Origin: G051903925 sp051903925
GTDB taxonomy: Bacteria > Pseudomonadota > Alphaproteobacteria > Zavarziniales > Zavarziniaceae
DNA length: 64,000 bases
Assembly (NCBI RefSeq): GCF_051903925.1
Contig: NZ_CP173678.1
Coordinates: 3,534,001-3,598,000 of the forward strand
Reading direction: 5' to 3'
Shown here in pieces: positions 25,125-33,168 of the stretch (position 1 is its first letter; the number at the start of each line of letters is the position of its first letter). Under the pieces are notes generated by a model, which was given only the letters and a program-made list of their open reading frames with translations, searched no databases and was not told the DNA's origin. Made by a program: the position numbers and the translations under genes.

Positions 25125-27320
25125 ATGTCACAGGTGGCCCCGCCCCGCCAACCGGACAGCCCCCCACAGCCCGGCGCGGATGGCCCGCACATCACCTATT
25201 GCCGCCTGTGCGAGGCACTGTGCGGCATGATCGCCGAGGTCAAGGACGGCACCATCACCAAGGTGGGGCCTGACCGCGCCCATCCGATCTCGCAGGGGCA
25301 CCTGTGCGTGAAGGGCCCGGGCATGGTCAACGTGACCTATGACCCGGACCGCATCCTGCAACCGATGAAGCGCAGCGGTGCCGCCGGGCAGTTCAAGCCG
25401 GTGTCGTGGGACGAGGCACTGGACGACATCGCCGCCCGGCTGGAGTCGATCATCGCCCGCCATGGTGGCGACGGGGTGGCGGGGTATATCGGCAATCCCG
25501 CGTCGTTCGCGACGCTGCACTATGCCTATGGCGGCGCGTTCCTCCACGCTTTGGGCTCGACCCAGAACTACAACGCGCTGCATGTCGACACGGGGGCGAA
25601 GCACGTCGCCTGCGAACTGGTCTATGGCCACCCGACGCGCCTGACCTTCCCCGATATCGAGCGTTGCGACTTTCTGCTGATGCTGGGGGCCAACCCCATG
25701 ATGTCGCACATGTCGCTGATCTGCGAGCCGCGGGCCCTGAAGCGGCTGGAGGACATCGCGGCGCGCGGCGGCGTGGTCGTGGTCGATCCCCGACGGACGG
25801 AAACGGCGAAGCGCTTCGAGCACCTGCCCGTGACGCCGGACAGCGATGCCTGGCTGCTGGGCGGCATCCTGAAGACCCTGTTCGCCGAGAACCTGGTGGA
25901 CGAGGCTGCCCTGGATGCCCGGCTGGAGGGCTGGCGCGACCTGCGCGACGCCCTGTCCGACCTGTGCCTGGAGACCGCATCGCGAACCTGCGGCGTGACG
26001 GTCGAACAGATCCGCACGCTGGCCCGGCGCTTGGCCACGGCGAAGGCCGCCGCCGTCTATGGCCGGGTCGGCACCAATCGCGGCACGTTCCCCTCGCTGA
26101 TCAACATGTTCATCGAGTCGCTGAACCTGGTGACCGGCAATTTCGGCAGGCCGGGCGGCTGGGTGATCGGCCGCTCGCCGTTCCAGGGCGAGCCCGCGCC
26201 CTTCCCCGTGCCCTATGGCAGCCGGCGCTCGCGCATTGGCGACCTGCCCCTGATCGCCGCGATCAAGCCGGGCGGCGGCCTGGCCAAGGAGATCCTGACC
26301 CCCGGCCCCGGCCAGATCCGTGCGCTGTTCCTGGACGGTGGGAACCCGGTCATGGCCTATCCCCGCGGCGACGAGATCGAGGCGGCGCTGGAGGACCTGG
26401 ACCTGTTCGTGGCGCTGGACTTCTACGTCACCGAATCGACGCGCCACGCCGACTACATCCTGCCGACGACGACGTTCTACGAACGCGCCGACATGAACGA
26501 CCTGTGGGTGCCGAACGCACCGCGCCCCTGGGTGCAGTACACCGATCCGGTGATCCCGCCGCTGGGCCAGGCGCGGCACGAATTCGCGATCTATGACGCG
26601 ATCCTGGAACGCCTGGGCAAGGCCAGCCCCTTTGCCGGGACGGCCGAGGGGGTGGAGCGTCCGGACCACATGCACGCGGTCGACGCCCTGCTGCGCAAGG
26701 GGCCGTTCGGCGACCAGTATGGCGCCCGGCCCGAGGGCCTGAGCATCGAGCGCCTGCGCCAGGAATTCCCCAGCGGGCGCCAGTTGGCGTCCAACGTCGA
26801 TGCCGAAGGCTCGTGGGACCGCGTGACCTATCCCGACCGGCGGCCCCGCCTGTGGCATGACCTGGTGGCGAACGAGATCGACCGACTCAAGGCCAGCGCC
26901 ACAGCGCCGCGGGACACCCGCCTGAAGCTGTTCGGCCGGCGCAAGCTGCGCTCCATGAACTCGTGGATGCATAATAGCGAGGCGCTGGTCCGCTCCGACC
27001 GCCCGACGCTCCAGATGCATCCCGACGATGCCCGCGACCGGCAGATCCAGGATGGCCACTTGGTCCGCATCGCGACCGACATTGCCAGCCTGGACGTACA
27101 CGTGGAGGTGACGGACGACGTGGTGCGCGGCTCCGTCAACTATCCCCATGGCTGGGGCCACAAGGGCGGCTGGGCATTTGCCAACGCGCAAGGCGGCGCC
27201 AACATCAACCTGCTCGCCTCCAGTGACCCCCGCGACTGGGAACAGGTGTCCGGCATGTGCCTGATCGACGGCCTGCCCGTCACGGTCCAGGCCATCCCCC
27301 AGGCGGAGGCCGCGGAATGA
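25125..27320 (+). CDS. Molybdopterin oxidoreductase (BisC/formate dehydrogenase alpha-like)
   Basis: 731 residues, with AGGAGG seven bases before the ATG. An N-terminal [4Fe-4S] motif (C26, C29, C33, C61: YCRLCEALCG then GHLCVKG) is followed by the molybdopterin oxidoreductase domain (SWDEALDDIAARL, then VVVDPRRTETAKRFEHLPV, and ALFLDGGNPVMAYP) and a C-terminal dinucleotide-binding domain (NYPHGWGHKGGW). No twin-arginine signal is present, so it is cytoplasmic. This arrangement matches single-subunit or flavin-paired oxidoreductases whose substrates vary widely. The next gene overlaps its stop by four bases (ATGA), and an SDR follows, pointing to an oxidative catabolic operon rather than respiration. 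Confidence 0.9.
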   Translation: MSQVAPPRQPDSPPQPGADGPHITYCRLCEALCGMIAEVKDGTITKVGPDRAHPISQGHLCVKGPGMVNVTYDPDRILQPMKRSGAAGQFKPVSWDEALDDIAARLESIIARHGGDGVAGYIGNPASFATLHYAYGGAFLHALGSTQNYNALHVDTGAKHVACELVYGHPTRLTFPDIERCDFLLMLGANPMMSHMSLICEPRALKRLEDIAARGGVVVVDPRRTETAKRFEHLPVTPDSDAWLLGGILKTLFAENLVDEAALDARLEGWRDLRDALSDLCLETASRTCGVTVEQIRTLARRLATAKAAAVYGRVGTNRGTFPSLINMFIESLNLVTGNFGRPGGWVIGRSPFQGEPAPFPVPYGSRRSRIGDLPLIAAIKPGGGLAKEILTPGPGQIRALFLDGGNPVMAYPRGDEIEAALEDLDLFVALDFYVTESTRHADYILPTTTFYERADMNDLWVPNAPRPWVQYTDPVIPPLGQARHEFAIYDAILERLGKASPFAGTAEGVERPDHMHAVDALLRKGPFGDQYGARPEGLSIERLRQEFPSGRQLASNVDAEGSWDRVTYPDRRPRLWHDLVANEIDRLKASATAPRDTRLKLFGRRKLRSMNSWMHNSEALVRSDRPTLQMHPDDARDRQIQDGHLVRIATDIASLDVHVEVTDDVVRGSVNYPHGWGHKGGWAFANAQGGANINLLASSDPRDWEQVSGMCLIDGLPVTVQAIPQAEAAE

Positions 27321-27787
27321 GCCGCTGGGAGGACGAGGCCGCGATCCGCAGCCTGATGGACCGCTATGGCGCCTGCGTGGACGAGCGCGACTGGGACGGC
27401 TTCGCCACGCTGTTCGACGATCCCTTGTCCACCGACTTCAGCCGCATGGACCCGACCCTGTCGCCGGCCACCCTGCCCCGCGCCCAGCACGTCGGCGGGG
27501 CGCGTGCCGTGATCGGCCAGTTCGACGCGACCCAGCACATGATCAGCAACATCCAGATCGTCCTGGACGGCGACACGGCCACCTGCCGCGCCCCGATGCG
27601 GGCCGAGCACTGGCTGTCGGGCATGCGGGGCCAGGCGCGCTACACCATGTTCGGCGTCTATCGCAACAGCTTCCGCCGCACGGCCGACGGCTGGCGCATC
27701 AGCCACCTGGCGCTGGAGGTGGTGCGCGAGGAAGGCAACACCGCCGCCTGGACCGAGGCGGTCAATCGCGCGCGAAGGGGAACCTGA
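27317..27787 (+). CDS. SnoaL-like / NTF2-fold protein
   Basis: 156 residues; the ATG at 27317 overlaps the preceding stop. The sequence begins with IRSLMDRYGACVDERDWDGF, the helix common to dehydratase-type NTF2-like proteins (scytalone dehydratase, SnoaL_4), and ends with RTADGWRISHLALEV, the typical last strand. A histidine lies in MRAEHWLSG. In catabolic operons such proteins act as small dehydratases, isomerases or ring-hydroxylating small subunits. The role here is unknown; translational coupling to the molybdenum enzyme and the SDR suggests the same pathway. Confidence 0.8.
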   Translation: MSRWEDEAAIRSLMDRYGACVDERDWDGFATLFDDPLSTDFSRMDPTLSPATLPRAQHVGGARAVIGQFDATQHMISNIQIVLDGDTATCRAPMRAEHWLSGMRGQARYTMFGVYRNSFRRTADGWRISHLALEVVREEGNTAAWTEAVNRARRGT

Positions 27788-28629
27788 TGACGCTCGCCCT
27801 CATCACCGGCTGCGCCTCCGGCTTTGGCGAGCGGGCGGCCCTGGCCCTGGCGCGGCGCGGCGTGACCGTCGCCGCCTGCGTCCGCGATTTCGGCCGGGCG
27901 CAAGCCCTGTGGGACGCCGCCGCCCGCGACAGCCTGCCCATCGAGCGCTTTCGCATGGACGTGCGGGACGAAACCTCGGTCCGGGCCGCAGTGCAGGAGA
28001 TCGAGGGGTGCCTTGGCCCGCTCGACATCGCCATCAACAATGCGGGCCTGCACCTGATCGCGCCCGCCGAGCTCTGCCGGATCGAGGATGCGCAGGCGAT
28101 CCTGGACACTAACGTGCTCGGCCCCTTGCGCGTGATGCAGGCCGTCCTTCCCGGCATGCGGGCGCGCGGCGGCGGCCGCATCGTGAACGTCACCTCTGGC
28201 GGCTCTTTCGTCGCCGTCCCGCACATGGCGATGTACACGGCCAGCAAGCACGCGGCCGACGCCCTCTCCGCCGCCATGGCGAACGAGGTGAAGCCCTTTG
28301 GCGTCCGGATCGTCACGGTTGCCCCCGGCACCTTCCGCACCGCCATGACGCAGAAGGGCATCCTTCCGCGCGAGACTTATGGCTACAGCGCCTATGCCGC
28401 CGAGCAGTGCGCCCGCCATATCCGCGACATCGACGAAGGCCCGGACCCGGAACCCGTCGCCGACGCGATCGTCGCCGCAGCCCTGAACCCCGATCCACCC
28501 TTGCGCACCCTGGTCGGCCAGGGCCTGGACCGCTCCCTCGGCCCTGTCGTCGCCCTCCACGACAGTTTCCAGTCCTGGTTCGCCCCGACGGCGGAGCAAC
28601 TGTCCTCACCCAATCCGACCTCATCCTGA
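27787..28629 (+). CDS. Short-chain dehydrogenase/reductase
   Basis: 280 residues; TGATG joins it to the preceding gene. Classical SDR landmarks: TGCASGFG (cofactor loop, residues 7-14), NNAG near residue 86, Ser in VTSGGSF near 141 and YTASKHA with catalytic Tyr/Lys near residues 155-159. It would oxidise or reduce an alcohol/ketone pair with NAD(P)(H). The cofactor loop ends with Arg/Asp-type residues in ACVRD, which I do not use to choose between NAD and NADP. It is the last gene of the three-gene unit; a palindromic repeat follows. Confidence 0.88.
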   Translation: MTLALITGCASGFGERAALALARRGVTVAACVRDFGRAQALWDAAARDSLPIERFRMDVRDETSVRAAVQEIEGCLGPLDIAINNAGLHLIAPAELCRIEDAQAILDTNVLGPLRVMQAVLPGMRARGGGRIVNVTSGGSFVAVPHMAMYTASKHAADALSAAMANEVKPFGVRIVTVAPGTFRTAMTQKGILPRETYGYSAYAAEQCARHIRDIDEGPDPEPVADAIVAAALNPDPPLRTLVGQGLDRSLGPVVALHDSFQSWFAPTAEQLSSPNPTSS

Positions 28630-28676
28630 AGTGCCCCGCAGGGGCCCCGAAAGATCGGCCGCCAGCGCTCGCGGCC

Positions 28677-28717
28677 CATCCTTCGAGGCTCGCTCCGCTC
28701 GCACCTCAGGACGAGGT
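28677..28717. repeat. Dispersed palindromic repeat, copy 1
   Basis: CATCCTTCGAGGCTCGCTCC and its continuation to CTCAGGACGAGG form a GC-rich inverted structure of the type scattered between genes in alphaproteobacterial chromosomes. It shares the CATCCTTCGAG...CTCAGGA frame with the two copies near 32.7 kb. It lies after the SDR gene, where it may act as a transcript 3' end. The rest of the gap 28630-28844 holds nothing recognised. Confidence 0.6.
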
Positions 28718-28844
28718 GCAGAGGCTGGGCTAGTTCATATGTTAGCGCAGAAATCACCTGCAACCCACTGACCCCAAAAAGCTCTTGACGCGATCGTCGG
28801 TACCGGATTCTCCTGTTCCGAATTGGGTGCAGAAGTGGGACGCA

Positions 28845-29324
28845 ATGCGCACACTCGTCCTTGTCCTGGCGGCGCTGGTCGTGGCCGGCTGCTCGACGAT
28901 CTCGGGCGGGCCGACTTACGAGCAGTGCGTTCCCTATGCGCGCGACCGCTCCGGCATCGCGATCCGCGGCGACGCCTGGACCTGGTGGGACCAGGCGGCG
29001 GGCCGCTACCAGCGTTCGTCCAGCGCCCGCGTCGGCAGCGTGCTGGTCCTGGCGCGCAGCCAGCGCCTGTCGCGCGGCCACCTCGCCTTCGTCTCCGGCG
29101 TGGCGGACCGCCGCCACATCCTGGTCGACCACGCCAACTGGGGGACCGAGGGGGCGGATGACAACGTCCATACAGGCATGGGCGTGATCGACGTCTCCAC
29201 CCGCGGCGACTGGACGAGCGTGCGCTTCTTCAACCCCGGCACCGGCGCCTATGGCGCCCCCTACCCCGCCCTGGGCTTCATCGAGCCCAGGCCGGTGCGC
29301 AGCGCCGTCTATACCGGGTCGTGA
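28845..29324 (+). CDS. CHAP-domain lipoprotein (probable murein amidase/endopeptidase)
   Basis: 159 residues from the ATG at 28845, which starts a lipoprotein signal MRTLVLVLAALVVAGC with C16 as the lipidated cysteine. The mature protein is one CHAP domain: EQCVPYARDRSGI holds the catalytic cysteine, GDAWTWWDQAAGRYQR is the typical following helix, and HILVDHANW holds the catalytic histidine. CHAP enzymes are cysteine amidases or endopeptidases that cut peptidoglycan stem peptides. A small, membrane-anchored, solitary enzyme of this kind could act in cell-wall remodelling. It is coupled (TGATG) to another small lipoprotein. Confidence 0.83.
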   Translation: MRTLVLVLAALVVAGCSTISGGPTYEQCVPYARDRSGIAIRGDAWTWWDQAAGRYQRSSSARVGSVLVLARSQRLSRGHLAFVSGVADRRHILVDHANWGTEGADDNVHTGMGVIDVSTRGDWTSVRFFNPGTGAYGAPYPALGFIEPRPVRSAVYTGS

Positions 29325-29638
29325 TGCCATCCTATCCTGCGGCGATGCGCGTCTTCCTGCTCCTTGTCCCCCTCGCCCTCTCGGCCTGCACCACGCTGGC
29401 CGGGGGCGGTGGGCCGGTCGATGCGCAGGCGGCGCGGGAGGCGGCCTGCGCGCGGGCGGCGGACCAGGCCTGGGCCAGCGGCAATGACGGGCGCACGCTG
29501 CTGGGGCAGCCGGCCGACCTGCCCGGCCCGGACCTGACCCAGCCGACCCGCAGCGCCTTCTACGAATGGGCGGACCGCGATGCGCAATGGCAGGCGCGCT
29601 ACTACACGTGCCTGAAGCAGGACGCACCCACGTCCTGA
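29324..29638 (+). CDS. Small unrecognised lipoprotein
   Basis: 104 residues if translation starts at the ATG at 29324, which overlaps the stop of the CHAP gene (TGATG); an ATG at 29345 begins the signal MRVFLLLVPLALSAC directly and is also possible. The lipobox LSAC is clear. The rest is Ala/Asp/Gln-rich with two further cysteines (EAACARAADQ and YYTCLKQ) that may form a disulfide. The family is not recognised. Coupling to the CHAP lipoprotein suggests a shared envelope role. Confidence 0.68.
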   Translation: MPSYPAAMRVFLLLVPLALSACTTLAGGGGPVDAQAAREAACARAADQAWASGNDGRTLLGQPADLPGPDLTQPTRSAFYEWADRDAQWQARYYTCLKQDAPTS

Positions 29639-29738
29639 CGGTTCACGCCGTTCACCGCCCGATATCGCGGAGCCGGCTCTGTACGCCCCCGCGGAAGCAG
29701 GTCTATCCTCTGCATACAGCGCGCAGCGGAGAACCGGC

Positions 29739-30671
29739 ATGACCTATCAGGCGATCGACCGCAACCTGAAGACGGGGACCTGGCCGGATGGCGCCGGCTA
29801 TGCCGACGGCCGGTTCGTGCCGATCGCGGAGTGCACCGTTTCGGTCCTCGACATGGGCTTCACCCGCTCTGACGTCACCTATGACGTGGCGCACGTCTGG
29901 GGCGGGCACTTCTTCCGCCTGGACCATCACATCACCCGGTTCCAGGCGTCCGTCGCCGGCCTGAACATGACCTTGCCGGTGGAGGCCGAGGGGCTGAAGG
30001 CGATCCTGCACGAGTGCGTGCGCCTGACAGGCCTGCGCGATGCCTATGTCGCCATGGTCATGACCCGGGGCAAGGTGCCGCCGGGCCTGCCGCGGCATCC
30101 GAAGAACGCTGTCAACCGCCTGATCTGCTACGCCATTCCCTGGGTCTGGGTGATGACGCCGGAGGTGCAGGAGCGCGGCTCCCACGCCGTGATCGCGAAG
30201 ACGCCCCGGATCTCGGACCAGTCCGTCAATCCGGTCTTCAAGAACTATCACTGGGGCGACTTCACGCGCGCGCAGTTCGAGCCGGAAAGTGCCGGCGCCG
30301 ACCATGTCATCCTGCTGGATGGCGAGGGCTATGTGACCGAGGGGCCGGGCTTCAACGTCTTTGCCGTGATCGACGGCACGGTGGTGACGCCCGACCGCGG
30401 CGCGCTGGAGGGGATCACCCGGCAGAGCGTGCTCGACCTCTGCGACATGCTGGGCATCCCGAAGAAGATCGGCCGCATTACCGCGGACGAGCTGCGCGAC
30501 GCGGACGAGGTCTTCTTCTCCACGACCGCCGGCGGCGTCATGCCCGTCTCCCGCGTCGACGGCCGGATCAAGTCGAACGACCGCCCCGGCCCCGTCACGG
30601 CCCGCCTGAAGGAGGTCTACTGGGCCAAGCACACGGAAGGCTGGGACACGATCCCCGTCACCTACGACTGA
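29739..30671 (+). CDS. PLP-dependent class IV aminotransferase (branched-chain / D-amino-acid type)
   Basis: 310 residues. FVPIAECTVSVLDMGFTRSDVTYD near residue 27 is the N-terminal class IV block. The PLP-binding lysine lies in NPVFKNYHWGD near residue 168, and the later signatures DGEGYVTEGPGFNVFAV and ITRQSVLDLCDMLGI plus STTAGGVMPVSRVDG are in place. The family interconverts branched-chain or D-amino acids with 2-oxo acids. Because ilvE sequences usually show EGTAANIF at the last glycine block, the variant EGPGFNVF suggests a specialised transaminase, e.g. for (R)-amines or D-amino acids. It is a single-gene unit. Confidence 0.85.
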   Translation: MTYQAIDRNLKTGTWPDGAGYADGRFVPIAECTVSVLDMGFTRSDVTYDVAHVWGGHFFRLDHHITRFQASVAGLNMTLPVEAEGLKAILHECVRLTGLRDAYVAMVMTRGKVPPGLPRHPKNAVNRLICYAIPWVWVMTPEVQERGSHAVIAKTPRISDQSVNPVFKNYHWGDFTRAQFEPESAGADHVILLDGEGYVTEGPGFNVFAVIDGTVVTPDRGALEGITRQSVLDLCDMLGIPKKIGRITADELRDADEVFFSTTAGGVMPVSRVDGRIKSNDRPGPVTARLKEVYWAKHTEGWDTIPVTYD

Positions 30672-30690
30672 GGCGCCGCGCCACGCGCGT

Positions 30691-31473
30691 TCAGGGCCGG
30701 GTGGCTGGGGTGGCGGTCAGGGTCGTGACCGACGGCGTCGTCTCCCGGTCGCTGCCCCCGGACAGGCCATCGACCAGGGGGCGGAGGACCCGCGCCGTGC
30801 CTGCGCCGACGACCGGCGCTCCCTCTGGCCCTTCGGCCTGGACCGGGGCCGCCAGGACCGCACGGCGCAGGGCCGCGACGGCGGTCAGGCCGCGCGCATC
30901 CTGGCTTTCCAGGTCCTGGCACAGCGCGCGCGCCGCCGGGTCGAGGTCCGCCTGAACCAGATGGCTGCCCCCGCGCGGCAGCAGGATCCGGCCAGGCGAC
31001 GTCCGTTCCCCGTCGGAATGTACAGCTGTCCCATCTGTCGCGCTCAGGGCGGCGCTGCCCTGGCACAGGGTCAGGGAGAGCCCCGCCTGGGCGTCGAACG
31101 CAACCTGGGCGACCGCATCACGCAGCACGATTTCCCCCCACGGCGTCGCGACGCGGACCTCCGACGTCCAGGCCGGATCGGGCACCAGCGCGACCGTCCC
31201 CTGTTCCAGGCCAAGCCCGAGGCGGGACTGCCGCCCCTGGGGCAGGTCCAGCCGCTCCAGCGTCAGCACCGTTCCGCCCCGCAGCCGGACCAGGCTGTCG
31301 TCCAGCAGCCGGAACGCGACGGCGTCCTCCCCCTCCGGCAGCAGCACCTGCCCCACCTCCAGCGGCCCGGCCGCTCCGCCATCCAGGGCGATGCCAATGA
31401 CCGGCTCGGACGCGGACGCCGGCCACGACAGCGGCAGGAAGGCGAGCAGGACCGCAAGGAGAAGCAGGTGCAT
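30691..31473 (-). CDS. Secreted FecR-domain protein
   Basis: 260 residues starting MHLLLLAVLLAFLPLSWPASA, a signal peptide. The mature protein holds a FecR-like beta domain (RLLDDSLVRLRGGTVLTLERL, then VATPWGEIVLRDA and LSLTLCQGSAALS). In sigma-regulator systems FecR domains follow a transmembrane helix; here the helix is only the signal, and no ECF sigma factor is nearby, so it is one of the stand-alone periplasmic forms of unknown function. The C-terminus is Pro/Thr-rich. The open frame extending to 32259 on this strand includes the VOC gene in another frame and is not real beyond 31473. Confidence 0.75.
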   Translation of the reverse strand: MHLLLLAVLLAFLPLSWPASASEPVIGIALDGGAAGPLEVGQVLLPEGEDAVAFRLLDDSLVRLRGGTVLTLERLDLPQGRQSRLGLGLEQGTVALVPDPAWTSEVRVATPWGEIVLRDAVAQVAFDAQAGLSLTLCQGSAALSATDGTAVHSDGERTSPGRILLPRGGSHLVQADLDPAARALCQDLESQDARGLTAVAALRRAVLAAPVQAEGPEGAPVVGAGTARVLRPLVDGLSGGSDRETTPSVTTLTATPATRP

Positions 31474-31499
31474 GCCCCCTCTATCGCACGAAGCGCGGC

Positions 31500-32180
31500 T
31501 CAGGGCTCCAGCGATCCGGTCAGGTTGGCGCGCTGGGACAGTTCGATCCAGTTGCCGTGCGGGTCCCGGATCATGGAGATGCGGGCAATCTTGCCCAGCG
31601 TCACAGGAGCCATCGCCTCCTCGCCCCCTCCGGCCAGGGCCTTGGCATGCTCCACGTCGCAGCGCATGACCTGGACCGTGATGTAGCGCCAGCCCGGCCC
31701 CTCCAGGGCGGAGCCCGGATTGGTGGGCCCGCCATTCTCGACCAGCAGGACGCTGTCGCCGATGCGGAAGCCGCCATGCGCCGTGCGCTCCAGGCCCAGC
31801 GCCTGGGCGTAGAAGCGCTCCTGGGCAGCGACGTCCGCCACCTTGACCACGACGCCGATCCGCTCCACGCCGCGCGTGCCCGGCGGCACCAGGGACACGG
31901 CATTGCCGTCGGGATCGGCCAGGTCCTCGACCACCGCCTGGCCTTCGCGGGCGATCAGCAGGCGCGCATAGCCGGAGGGCGGCAGGGGTTGCAGCCCGCC
32001 CTTGGCATGGTTGACCTTGAGCACCGAGCCCAGCAGGTCGTGCCGGTGCTGGAACAGGCCATTGCCCATCGGCAGGATGTGGTCGAACGGGACGCCGGCG
32101 CGGTTCTGCCAGAAGTCGAGCAGCGGCTCGATGTTCGTCGTGAACAGGCCGACATCGATGCGCGGCTTGGCCAGGTCCAT
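31500..32180 (-). CDS. Two-module VOC (glyoxalase/dioxygenase) family protein
   Basis: 226 residues from the ATG at 32180, with GGAGG seven bases upstream. Two VOC-type modules are visible: residues 8-108 (IDVGLFTTNIEPLLDFWQN, later LADPDGNAVSLV) and 113-218 (IGVVVKVADVAAQERFYAQ, later IRDPHGNWIELSQ). The doubled metal-site pattern with terminal Glu fits extradiol-dioxygenase or glyoxalase relatives, but the N-terminal half keeps few of the usual histidines. The substrate is unknown. It is divergent from a single-module VOC gene 42 bases away, so both may be expressed together. Confidence 0.8.
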   Translation of the reverse strand: MDLAKPRIDVGLFTTNIEPLLDFWQNRAGVPFDHILPMGNGLFQHRHDLLGSVLKVNHAKGGLQPLPPSGYARLLIAREGQAVVEDLADPDGNAVSLVPPGTRGVERIGVVVKVADVAAQERFYAQALGLERTAHGGFRIGDSVLLVENGGPTNPGSALEGPGWRYITVQVMRCDVEHAKALAGGGEEAMAPVTLGKIARISMIRDPHGNWIELSQRANLTGSLEP

Positions 32181-32221
32181 GGCGTTCCTCCATTTTCTGT
32201 ATACTGGCCGGGGAGGATGCC

Positions 32222-32605
32222 ATGGCACTGAAACAACTCAACCACGTCACGATCGCCACCGCCGATCTTGAGGCGACGCGCGACTTCTACCGGCAGGTCC
32301 TGGGTCTGGAAACCGGGCCGCGGCCGCCTCTGCCCTTTCCCGGCTACTGGATGTATTGCGGGGAGCAGGCGGCGATCCACCTGGTCCCGCACGCCAACAA
32401 CCTGGGCGGTGGGCCGGACCGCGAGTCGACCGGGAACTTCGACCACGTCGCCTTCACGGCTGAGGATTTCGACGGCACCTGCGCCCACCTGGACCAGCTT
32501 GGCATCACCTATCGCCGGCAGGCCGTGCCCGGCGCGCCGATCCGCCAGATCTTCCTGACCGACCCCAACGCCGTCATGGTCGAGTTGAACTTCTTCGGGG
32601 TCTAG
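32222..32605 (+). CDS. Single-module VOC family protein (glyoxalase-like)
   Basis: 127 residues. The N-terminal half LNHVTIATADLEATRDFYRQ carries the first metal histidine (H8), IHLVPH a middle histidine, FDHVAFTAEDFDG the third, and the last strand VMVELNFFG the terminal glutamate. Such small dimers include lactoylglutathione lyase and many uncharacterised lyases, epimerases and dioxygenases. It is divergent from a two-module VOC gene. The short gap (32181-32221) holds the GGGGAGG ribosome binding site and must hold both promoters. Confidence 0.85.
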   Translation: MALKQLNHVTIATADLEATRDFYRQVLGLETGPRPPLPFPGYWMYCGEQAAIHLVPHANNLGGGPDRESTGNFDHVAFTAEDFDGTCAHLDQLGITYRRQAVPGAPIRQIFLTDPNAVMVELNFFGV

Positions 32606-32658
32606 GAGAGACGACGGGATCCGCGTATTCCCGCGAAGGCCTGTCGACGGGTCGGCAG

Positions 32659-32703
32659 ATGCTTCGAGACGCGTCGCATACCGCGCCGCTCCTCAGCATG
32701 ACG
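32659..32703. repeat. Dispersed palindromic repeat, copy 2
   Basis: ATGCTTCGAGACGCGTCGCA with its continuation to CTCAGCATGACG has the same frame as copies 1 and 3 (ATCCTTCGAGAC...CTCAGGATGACG), with a few extra bases in the middle. It is in inverse orientation to copy 3, 33 bases away. Confidence 0.6.
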
Positions 32704-32735
32704 CCGTTGCGTGGTTGGGAAAATCCTCCAGCGGT

Positions 32736-32775
32736 CGTCATCCTGAGGAGGCGCGGAGCGCCGTCTCGAAGGATG
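32736..32775. repeat. Dispersed palindromic repeat, copy 3
   Basis: CGTCATCCTGAGGAGGCGCG followed by GAGCGCCGTCTCGAAGGATGC is itself a near-palindrome and is the inverted partner of copy 2. The two together fill most of the 275-base gap 32606-32880 between the VOC gene and the DUF1508 gene. Confidence 0.65.
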
Positions 32776-32880
32776 CCGGCGCATTCCTTCACGGGCTCGA
32801 ACACCGGCATCCAGCGCAACCGGCTTTACCCTTGTCGCCCGTGGAGCCCCGCATTGCGGGGATGCGCGGACGTGGAGTCG

Positions 32881-33084
32881 TCAGGCCTTCGCGGTGTCGG
32901 CGGCGGCCGTGGTTGTGTCCTCGATGGCCGCGCCGGGGCCGTTCTTCTTGATCGACTCGATGGCCTTGAGGGCGGATGCCTTGCTGGCATAGCCCTCGGT
33001 TGCGAACATCACTTCAGAGTTGTACTTGAAGCGAACGCGGTACTCGCCCTTCTTGTCCTTGTAGAGCTCGAACTTGTGCGCCAT
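32881..33084 (-). CDS. DUF1508 (YegP-like) small protein
   Basis: 67 residues. KFELYKDKKGEYRVRFKYNS, then FATEGYASKASALKAIESIKKN, is the single DUF1508 module (beta-hairpin plus helix; E. coli YegP has two in tandem). These are small soluble proteins of unknown function. The C-terminus is an Ala/Thr/Asp tail. A GGGAG-type ribosome binding site lies just upstream of the ATG. It is a single-gene unit between the repeat pair and a crotonase gene on the same strand. Confidence 0.85.
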   Translation of the reverse strand: MAHKFELYKDKKGEYRVRFKYNSEVMFATEGYASKASALKAIESIKKNGPGAAIEDTTTAAADTAKA

Positions 33085-33168
33085 GGCGCTCTCCCTTCGC
33101 GACTCACCCGCAACCTGATGGTCGCAGATGTGTCGCGCAGTGAACAGTGTCAGGGCCGCCCGGGGCCT

